DNA from: Neolewinella lacunae
GTDB taxonomy: Bacteria > Bacteroidota > Bacteroidia > Chitinophagales > Saprospiraceae
Direction: 5' to 3'
NCBI RefSeq assembly: GCF_014349155.1
Contig: NZ_JACSIT010000076.1
Location: 1 to 37,500 of the forward strand
Length of the DNA: 37,500 bases
Of this stretch, positions 31,142 to 37,500 are shown one piece after another. The position numbers were made by a program, and so were the translations under genes. The notes under the pieces are model-generated. The model was not told the DNA's origin. It saw nothing but the letters and a program-made list of their open reading frames with translations, and ran no database searches. The first letter of the stretch is position 1; every line of letters starts with the position of its first letter.

Positions 31142-32638
31142 TTAGCGGAGATTAGTCCTTTTGTTACGCAGCTGTTGCAAGAGTAACGCCCACAGGCTTT
31201 CAAACGGGATGATCTCCTCCACGTTGCTTGCAAGGAATCCTTCCCCCAAGGCTTTGGCTTGGAGTTTGATCAAATACTTCGCACCATGTCGCTCCACCGC
31301 TACCCGGTGAAAACCTTGCTCAAAAACGGTGGAGAGCAGGGCGTGGAAGTACTTGTATCGGGGATTGGTAACCTGGTTAGAAGGAAGCATCGCTTGCCAG
31401 TGCTTAAGGGCCACCCGGTACCTCCGCCGCGCCAATTGCTCCATTAAGTTGATGAGGTGGTAGTGGTTGACGCAGTTAGGATCGTTGAATAGCAGTAGGT
31501 GGCTCAAGTTTGCCTTTATTTTGCGCAATATTCCTCCTTCTTCGTTAAGGGGCGGGACCACAACTGCAAGTTCCCGCAGTAGGTGCAGGTAGGCTCCAAA
31601 AAGTGCCAGGTTCTGACCAAAGATTTGGGCGTCACCGTAGGTATTTACCCAATGGTCGAGAGCTTCCAGCGCTGCGGTGGCCTCGTCGTAGTGACCCGTG
31701 CGGAACGACAGCAAGACCCGGATTTCCAATATTTTCCCATAGTTGTGGCTGCCGGGGGCTATTTCTTCCAAAAGCTGGTCGGTAAGCTCGATGCCGCGCT
31801 CGTAGTTGTTGGATAATAAATATGCATGCCCAAGATAAAGATGGTAGGTCAGCCGCCTTTCCGGAAACGCATTGCCCATCTCCGTGAGAAAGGCTAAGGC
31901 ACCATTGGCGCTCGCAATGATATCTTCCGGCTTACGTTGGATGGTGGCCCGCAGAATTTTCACTTGGAAGGTCAATAAATCCAAAGTAAAATGCTGGGCA
32001 GCTACTGGAACGTTTTTGAGGCGGTCTAAGGCCGCAGTAGCCCGCTCCACCAGTGTAGCCGCCTCTTCACCCGTGGTGTGCCGGTAGTGGATTTCCTGAA
32101 AATCAAGTATCCCTTGTTGCAACAATAAATTTACCTGTCGGTAATAATTCGCCCGTTCCCGGTAGAAGAGGTAGGCTTTTTCGTCAAAATTGAGGTGGGC
32201 CGTGAAAACAGCAATGGTCTCACTGGCGATCTTGGCGGCTAATACCAACCCCGCTTCCTCCGCCATCTGGAAAGCCTCCTTCAGTAGATGGATACCCAAG
32301 GAAGAACTGGCGTCCAAATGGATCACCCGCCGCCGCGCAATCGCAATCAGCTTCCACACGTACTTGCGCACGTCAGCTAATTTACCCGAGGTCATTTCGC
32401 CCGGCTGAAGGGCGGAGAGATTATTAGCCAGCACCCCCTCCAAATAACGCAGGGTTCGCCGGTGTACTGTGCCACCAACGGGGCAACCCAGTACCGCAGC
32501 CTCCGCCTCTGGAGCGTGGTGATCAGCCTGCTGCAAATACTGATAGAGCCGAAAAGCACGCTTCCCGTTGGGTGTTTTTAGATCAATGCTTAGTCTTCTC
32601 GATCCCATTTGGCCTACGAGGTCATACACGTAATCCAT
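31142..32638 (-). CDS. TPR-like helical-repeat protein, paralog 2
   Basis: A 498-residue paralog of the protein at 29652: same length, same N-terminal block, same helix-rich middle and the matching tail FESLWALLLQQLRNK. It is the upstream gene of the pair and shares a divergent 363-bp promoter region with the exporter cluster on the plus strand. Repeat-like helices include ERATAALDRLKNVPVAAQHF, NYERGIELTDQLLEE and HYDEATAALEALDHWVNTYG. I do not recognise the family. Its location makes a role in the peptide locus likely. Confidence 0.75.
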   Translation of the reverse strand: MDYVYDLVGQMGSRRLSIDLKTPNGKRAFRLYQYLQQADHHAPEAEAAVLGCPVGGTVHRRTLRYLEGVLANNLSALQPGEMTSGKLADVRKYVWKLIAIARRRVIHLDASSSLGIHLLKEAFQMAEEAGLVLAAKIASETIAVFTAHLNFDEKAYLFYRERANYYRQVNLLLQQGILDFQEIHYRHTTGEEAATLVERATAALDRLKNVPVAAQHFTLDLLTFQVKILRATIQRKPEDIIASANGALAFLTEMGNAFPERRLTYHLYLGHAYLLSNNYERGIELTDQLLEEIAPGSHNYGKILEIRVLLSFRTGHYDEATAALEALDHWVNTYGDAQIFGQNLALFGAYLHLLRELAVVVPPLNEEGGILRKIKANLSHLLLFNDPNCVNHYHLINLMEQLARRRYRVALKHWQAMLPSNQVTNPRYKYFHALLSTVFEQGFHRVAVERHGAKYLIKLQAKALGEGFLASNVEEIIPFESLWALLLQQLRNKRTNLR

Positions 32639-33001
32639 AAATCGGTTGGTTTATCTTCAGTTCCAGTCTTCAGTCGTAGGGGTAAACATAATGCTATTTT
32701 CGCTAGTAAATCCTATGCTAAGCCAAGTTTTTTACCCCGTTCATCGAGCTTAGGCTTATTGCTGTTGCGGAATTCTTTTGGGGTGGAGGTCGGTTGGAGC
32801 GAAGCGTCTGGCGAATCAAAAGACCTGTCTTTAAAGAGTTGTATAAAAGGTGTAAAGGGATGTATATCAGTTGTTTGCAAATTATTTTAGCGCAAACCAG
32901 GCCTGTTTCTACGGAACAATCTGTGTGCGCCTGTCTTTTCGTGAACTTTTCCTTTCCGGCATATTTGTGGCGTACCGATTTTAAAACAGTTACCACAAAT
33001 T
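32639..33001. promoter_or_regulatory. Divergent promoter region of the TPR pair and the exporter cluster
   Basis: It contains a candidate plus-strand promoter (TTTTCG near 32936, then CATATTTG at 32960-32967, one change from TANNTTTG) and a weaker minus-strand TATGTTTA. No gene is supported. Confidence 0.4.
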
Positions 33002-33463
33002 ATGCAGCCACCCTCTCCCCACTTCCAACAATTTTGGCGCAGTTGCCAAAGCGGTATTCTCGCCGACGTAATTCTGGGTTCTCCCAAAAGCCAGAACTGC
33101 AAAGATTTTGGCATCTGTCGGATTACCCTGGAGTTGGGCGAGCCGCAGCATGCTTGCCACAACCGCGTCCTTGCTTATTTTCGTATGGACCCGCCCACCA
33201 GCCGCCTCTTGGTGCACTTCCTTTCTTGTACCATCAATACGGATTGCGCCGCTTATTTCTTCAGCAAGGATACCTTTCGGATCGACGAGGATTATGAACT
33301 TCCCCCCAGCGTGGCCAAAGCCTTGGGCATAGAAAATAGCGGCCCCAATTTCCGAATTGAAAAAGGCAATTATCCTGCCTTGATCGATGACCATTTCCAT
33401 ACGGTCTCTTTACGCCTGGCCCAGGCAGCAGGGGCCGCGGCAATGGCCCGGCGTGCCGCATAG
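33002..33463 (+). CDS. Unknown 153-residue Cys-containing protein, first gene of the exporter cluster
   Basis: The frame opens with MQPPSPHFQQFWRSCQSGIL and has six Cys, including SQNCKDFGICRITLELGE and LSCTINTDCAAYFF. The C-terminal half (EDYELPPSVAKALGIENSGP, FRIEKGNYPALIDDHF, LRLAQAAGAAAM) looks like a folded cytoplasmic domain. There is no signal or membrane segment. It lies 59 bp upstream of the HlyD-type gene and is probably cotranscribed. I do not recognise the family; maturation factor, immunity protein or regulator are all possible. The dense overlapping frames on both strands lower certainty a little. Confidence 0.6.
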   Translation: MQPPSPHFQQFWRSCQSGILADVILGSPKSQNCKDFGICRITLELGEPQHACHNRVLAYFRMDPPTSRLLVHFLSCTINTDCAAYFFSKDTFRIDEDYELPPSVAKALGIENSGPNFRIEKGNYPALIDDHFHTVSLRLAQAAGAAAMARRAA

Positions 33464-33522
33464 GCTGAAATGGAATGGCGCCTGGTTTAAGATGTTTATT
33501 TTTTACCTGAAAATATATTCAG

Positions 33523-34689
33523 ATGGCACAAGTACTTAATAGCTCCCGGCACGATCCTGCGTATACCGTAGAGGGATTGTACGCCCGCCACCACCAACGC
33601 ACCTATCCTGTTTATCTGGCTGTTGTCTTTTCGGTAGTGCTCATTGCATTGGCCCTGCCGTTTATTACCGTGGCCGTAGGCAGTGAAGGCCGCGCCATCC
33701 TCCAGACCACCGAGCGGCCAACCAGTCTACTGGCCCCCACCGCCGGCCGGGTCCTCTTCGCCCGCCTGCGCGATAACCTCTCCGTAGCCGCCGGCGATAC
33801 GGTGCTCATCCTGGATCCCTCTGAGTTGCACGCCGAATCCAGCCACCACCACACGCAGGCCGAAGAACGCCGGGCGGCCATCAAAGACCTCCAGGAACTC
33901 ATTCGCGTATTGCCAGCCGACGGCTTCCCCCAGCTCTCTACCGCCCTCTACCAACGGGATTACCAAGACTTCCGCCACCAGTGGGATGAGGCCTCCCTCA
34001 AAGCGGCACACACCGCCCGCCAACTGGAGCGCCAGGAAAAACTATTCGCCTCCGGCACCATCGCTCCCATGGAAATCGAACGCTTTCGCTTTGAGCACGA
34101 ACTGGCCAGCAACGAACAAACCCAACTCAAAGAACGCCGTCGCCACCTCTGGGCCCAGGAACTCGTTCGCAACGAACAAGAACACGCCGAACTACAGCAA
34201 AGCATCACCAAACTCCAACAACAATCCCGCCACCTCGTCATCACCGCTCCCGTCGGTGGGCACCTGGTCCAAACGACCGCCCTCCCGCCTGGCTCTTTCG
34301 TCGGGCCAGCCCAGGAAATTGCCGTCATCTCTCCCGCCGGCGAGCTGGAGGTCGCCATTCAGGTCGCTCCGCAGGATATTGGCCTCCTCCGTACCGGTAC
34401 GCCCGTAAGCCTGCAAATGGATGCTTTTACCCACACCCGTTGGGGCCTGGCACGGGCTACAGTGCGCGAAATAGACAATGACGTAAGTACCGACCAATTC
34501 GGCCACCCCCATTTTGTGGTGCGCTGCACCCTGGCCGATGCCGAACTACGCCTCGCCAGCGGCCACCGGGGGCAACTCGCCAAAGGCATGACCGCCACCG
34601 CACACTTCACCCTGGCCCGCCGAACCCTCGCCCAACTCCTGCGGGATCGCCTGGAAGACTGGCTGCCCACCCCCCAAATCGTCGAGTAA
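33523..34689 (+). CDS. HlyD-type membrane fusion protein of a peptide exporter
   Basis: A 388-residue protein with one membrane helix (about 29-51, PVYLAVVFSVVLIALALPFI), a biotinyl-lipoyl-like piece (TAGRVLFARLRDNLSVAAGD), a long coiled coil (about 100-225, HTQAEERRAAIKDLQELIRV to QELVRNEQEHAELQQSITKL) and a beta-barrel part (VITAPVGGHLVQT, SPAGELEVAIQVAPQDIGL). This is the periplasmic adaptor of type I-like export machines. Its stop codon overlaps the start of the exporter by one base (TAATG), so the two are translationally coupled. Confidence 0.92.
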   Translation: MAQVLNSSRHDPAYTVEGLYARHHQRTYPVYLAVVFSVVLIALALPFITVAVGSEGRAILQTTERPTSLLAPTAGRVLFARLRDNLSVAAGDTVLILDPSELHAESSHHHTQAEERRAAIKDLQELIRVLPADGFPQLSTALYQRDYQDFRHQWDEASLKAAHTARQLERQEKLFASGTIAPMEIERFRFEHELASNEQTQLKERRRHLWAQELVRNEQEHAELQQSITKLQQQSRHLVITAPVGGHLVQTTALPPGSFVGPAQEIAVISPAGELEVAIQVAPQDIGLLRTGTPVSLQMDAFTHTRWGLARATVREIDNDVSTDQFGHPHFVVRCTLADAELRLASGHRGQLAKGMTATAHFTLARRTLAQLLRDRLEDWLPTPQIVE

Positions 34690-36863
34690 TGAAAAAGAAC
34701 ATCAAGCAACACGATCGCTCCGATTGCGGAGCCGCCTGCCTGGCCTCCATTGCCGCACACTACCGCCTGGGGCTACCTCTGGCCAGGATACGCCAATTGG
34801 CCGATACCAACGCCAAAGGCACTACCCTGCTAGGACTGATCAACGCCGCCACCCGCAATGGCTTCACCGCCCGGGGAGTACGCGCCGACGCCGCAGCCCT
34901 GACCTCCGTAGAAATGCCCGCAATCGCTCACCTTTTTCTGGAGGGGAAAAGCCACCATTTTGTGGTGCTTTACCGCGTTGGCAAACGGTCGGTGAAGATC
35001 ATGGACCCTGCCACGGGCCGGATGGAAAGCCGACCCGTGGCCGAGTTCCTGACCCAGTGGACGGGCGTCCTGCTCCTCATCGCCCCGGGCGAAGCCTTCA
35101 CCCCGGGCGAACAACGCACCAGCCTCGGCCGCCGCTTCAGCCACCTGCTGCGCCCCCACCGCGGCGTGCTGTTGCAAGCCCTGCTGGGTGCTGCCATCTA
35201 TACCGTGCTGGGCCTTTCCACCGCCATCTACCTGCAAAAGATCACCGACTTCGTACTCACCAGCGGCAATACGGGGCTGCTCAACTTGCTCAGCGTCGGG
35301 ATGCTGGCCGTGTTGGCCATCTCCATTTTTCTGGGGACCATGAAATCCGTCATGGTGCTGCGGACGGGGCAACTCATCGATGCCAAACTCATCCTCGGCT
35401 ATTACCAACACCTGATGCGACTGCCGCAACGCTTCTTTGATACCATGCGCACGGGCGAAATCATCTCCCGCGTCAACGACGCCGTCAAAATCCGGGCTTT
35501 CATCAATGACGTTGCCATTAACCTGCTCGTCAACGTCTTCATCGTTGTTTTCTCCTTCGCCCTCATGTTTACCTACTACTGGAAACTGGCCGTGGCCATG
35601 CTGCTCGTCATTCCGCTCTACACCCTGGTGTACTGGCTGACCAACCGGCTCAACCGCCGCCGCGAGCGGGAGCTGATGGAAAGGGCCGCCGAATTGGAAA
35701 GCCAACTGGTGGAAAGCGTCAACGCCGCCCGTACCATCAAACAACTTCGGCTCGAAGATTACGCCAACCTGGAAACAGAAACCCACTTCGTCCGCCTCTT
35801 GGGCACCAGCTACCGTTCTGGTCTCAACGGACTCTTCTCCAGCACCAGCGCTGAAGCGATCGGACGGGTTTTCACCGTCTTTTTACTATGGTTTGGCGCG
35901 GGCCTCGTCATCAAAGGGGCCATCAGCCCGGGCGAATTGTTAGGCTTCTACGCACTGATTGGTTACTTCACCGGCCCCGCCCAGAGCCTCATCGGGATGA
36001 ATAAAAAAATTCAGAACGCCCTCATCGCCGCCGACCGTCTCTTCGAAATCGTCGATCTCGTTCCCGAACCCAACACCGCTGATGCCATCGTATTGACCCC
36101 CGAACTGCTCGGTGAGGTGAGGTTCCAGGACGTACGCTTCAGCTACGGCGCCGGACGTGAAGTATTTCAGGGCCTGAACCTCACGCTGCCCGCCGGGAAA
36201 ATCACGGCCATTGTGGGCGAGAGCGGCTCCGGCAAGTCAAGCATCGCCCATTTGGTCCAAAAGCTTTATCCGCTTGAAGGCGGGCAGATCTCCATCGGTG
36301 GGCTGGACCTCAATTACCTCGCTACCGATAGCCTCCGGCGCTACGTCGGTGTGGTGCCGCAGCAAGTCGATCTCTTTTCCGGAACCCTGCTCGAAAACAT
36401 CACCATCGGTACGGGGAAGCCCGATATGAAGAAGGTCCTCGACCTGTGCCGCGAACTGGGTATGCTCTCCTTTATAGAGCAATTGCCCAACGGCTTCCAT
36501 ACGCCCATCGGAGAAAACGGCGTCAACCTGAGTGGTGGCCAGCGGCAACGCATCGCCCTGGCCCGGGCGATCTACCGGGAGCCCAGAATTTTGCTCCTCG
36601 ACGAAGCCACTGCCGCCCTCGATTCCGTGAGCGAAGCCTTCATCCAGCGGGCCATCCACCGGCTGCGCGCCTCCGGCACCACCATTCTCGTGATCGCCCA
36701 CCGCCTGAGTACCGTGGTGGAGGCCGACCAGATCATCGTCCTGGCCGATGGCGCAGTGCTGGAGAGTGGTACCCACCACGAACTGCTCGATGCGCAGGGC
36801 CACTACCAGGAACTCTGGCACCAGCAATTCCCGGCGGCCCCCGCCCGCCGGATGGTAGGGTAG
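34689..36863 (+). CDS. Peptidase-containing ABC transporter (C39 peptidase, peptide exporter)
   Basis: A 724-residue protein. The C39 peptidase domain spans 1-125: Gln7, catalytic Cys13 in HDRSDCGAACL, His90 in SHHFVVLY and Asp106 in IMDPATG. The transmembrane domain follows (about 150-430, HRGVLLQALLGAAIYTVLGL and VFIVVFSFALMFTYYWKLAV). The ATPase domain has Walker A GESGSGKSS (about 510), signature LSGGQRQRIALARAI (about 613) and Walker B ILLLDEATAALD. Such proteins cut double-glycine leaders and export the core peptide. Two candidate substrates are encoded 5.4-6.3 kb upstream in this window. Confidence 0.96.
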   Translation: MKKNIKQHDRSDCGAACLASIAAHYRLGLPLARIRQLADTNAKGTTLLGLINAATRNGFTARGVRADAAALTSVEMPAIAHLFLEGKSHHFVVLYRVGKRSVKIMDPATGRMESRPVAEFLTQWTGVLLLIAPGEAFTPGEQRTSLGRRFSHLLRPHRGVLLQALLGAAIYTVLGLSTAIYLQKITDFVLTSGNTGLLNLLSVGMLAVLAISIFLGTMKSVMVLRTGQLIDAKLILGYYQHLMRLPQRFFDTMRTGEIISRVNDAVKIRAFINDVAINLLVNVFIVVFSFALMFTYYWKLAVAMLLVIPLYTLVYWLTNRLNRRRERELMERAAELESQLVESVNAARTIKQLRLEDYANLETETHFVRLLGTSYRSGLNGLFSSTSAEAIGRVFTVFLLWFGAGLVIKGAISPGELLGFYALIGYFTGPAQSLIGMNKKIQNALIAADRLFEIVDLVPEPNTADAIVLTPELLGEVRFQDVRFSYGAGREVFQGLNLTLPAGKITAIVGESGSGKSSIAHLVQKLYPLEGGQISIGGLDLNYLATDSLRRYVGVVPQQVDLFSGTLLENITIGTGKPDMKKVLDLCRELGMLSFIEQLPNGFHTPIGENGVNLSGGQRQRIALARAIYREPRILLLDEATAALDSVSEAFIQRAIHRLRASGTTILVIAHRLSTVVEADQIIVLADGAVLESGTHHELLDAQGHYQELWHQQFPAAPARRMVG

Positions 36864-36945
36864 GGACTGCAACATTTTCCCACCCCTCCCGTTGCATTCG
36901 GTGCACGCCGGGGCAAGGCTAGCGCCGGCCAGCACGAACTGCCGT

Positions 36946-37500
36946 ATGACCAACCACTACTCCCTGGCCATCCTGGGCGGCGGCCTGGCGGGCCTCAGCC
37001 TCCTCTACCACCTCCAGCGGGCGGGTAAACTGGCCGGGCAGCGCGTCTTACTCGTCGATCCCGCCGGAACCAAAACCGGCCACGACCGCAGCTGGTCCTT
37101 CTGGGAAAAGGAACCAGGACCCTTCGAAAGCCTCGTCTATCAGTACTGGGACGAAGTGACCGTCCACAACGCAGGCCAAAACCTGGTATGCGACATCCGC
37201 CCCTACCGCTACAAACTCATCCGCAGTACCGAGTTTTACGCCCACGTCAATGCCGTCATCGATACCATCCCGGGCTTGGAGCGTCTGGCCGCACCCGCGA
37301 CCGACATTCGCGTCGAGGGCAAGCTCGTTCACTTTAAGGTAGAGGGACGGGAGCTGGTGGCGGACCTTGCTTTCTCGTCCCTCCCCCTGCACCTGCGGCC
37401 GCGCCACATTAAAGCACCCTACCTCGACCAGCACTTCCGCGGCTGGTTCGTTCGCACGGCCGAACCCACCTTCGACCCCGCTCGGGCCGCCCTCATGGAT
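36946..37500 (+). CDS. Lycopene cyclase, N-terminal part (gene runs off the window)
   Basis: The plus strand from ATG 36946 is open to the window edge (185 codons). The protein opens with a dinucleotide-binding motif (LAILGGGLAGLSLLYHLQ), then VDPAGTKTGHDRSWSFWEKE, a pattern typical of lycopene beta-cyclases (CrtY family), and QHFRGWFVRTAEPTFDPARA. It would cyclise lycopene at one or both ends, and fits the CruF-like gene at 22925 for saproxanthin- or myxol-type carotenoids. Residues encoded at 37386-37406 (LHLRPRH) come from a copy of the 18-bp repeat and replace a stretch that varies in the family. The spacer from the exporter is 82 bp. Confidence 0.88.
   Translation, partial: MTNHYSLAILGGGLAGLSLLYHLQRAGKLAGQRVLLVDPAGTKTGHDRSWSFWEKEPGPFESLVYQYWDEVTVHNAGQNLVCDIRPYRYKLIRSTEFYAHVNAVIDTIPGLERLAAPATDIRVEGKLVHFKVEGRELVADLAFSSLPLHLRPRHIKAPYLDQHFRGWFVRTAEPTFDPARAALMD
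37389..37406 (+). repeat. 18-bp dispersed repeat, copy 8 (one mismatch)
   Basis: GCACCTGCGGCCGCGCCA inside the lycopene cyclase gene, read as LHLRPRH. It is a different reading frame from the copies in the other two genes. Confidence 0.75.

Overview
The window is chromosomal DNA from a Bacteroidota bacterium, most likely a marine Saprospiria-type (Lewinella-like) organism. The evidence is a SusC/SusD pair, a GLPGLI-family protein, large TonB-dependent receptors, an FG-GAP/UnbV lipoprotein, DUF5916, AT-rich start regions without strong Shine-Dalgarno sequences, and two carotenoid genes of the kind used for saproxanthin/myxol-type pigments. The lineage is inferred from gene content; no 16S, tRNA or rRNA gene was seen.

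Layout. 1-321: 5' part of a transposase leaving the window. 415-3799 (-): secreted cupin/carboxymuconolactone-decarboxylase fusion and a DUF5916 protein. 3907-5393 (-): a LamG/DUF1080-like secreted protein and a Crp/Fnr regulator broken by a one-base homopolymer frameshift. 5746-13109 (+): two secreted esterase/hydrolase genes, an AraC regulator, an NTF2-like lipoprotein, and a two-subunit molybdenum oxidoreductase (IorA/IorB type). 13490-18496 (-): SusD and SusC. 19037-22564 (+): a large calcium-repeat lipoprotein. 22925-23518 (+): a CruF-like carotenoid protein with no normal start codon. 23708-28487 (-): a candidate six-gene operon starting with a proline-rich double-glycine peptide, then small secreted peptides, a GLPGLI protein, a TonB-dependent receptor and another small secreted peptide, closed by a terminator. 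29186-29332 (+): a second double-glycine peptide, followed by a 221-bp MITE with a 9-bp target duplication. 29652-32638 (-): two paralogous helical-repeat proteins. 33002-36863 (+): an unknown Cys-containing protein, an HlyD-type fusion protein and a C39-peptidase ABC exporter. 36946-end (+): start of a lycopene cyclase gene.

The most interesting part is 23.7-36.9 kb. It reads as a peptide production locus. Two leader peptides with GG cleavage sites have a matching peptidase/exporter and periplasmic adaptor nearby. Two paralogous repeat proteins with a possible N-terminal winged helix lie between them, and an outer-membrane receptor with small secreted proteins sits alongside. No modification enzyme is visible, so the products may be unmodified bacteriocins or signals. 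This functional reading is inference from domains and position.

A second genome-level signal is an 18-bp motif (GCACCTGCGKCCGCGCCC) present eight times with at most one mismatch, in both orientations. Five copies are in short spacers and three inside genes, where they are read in three different frames.
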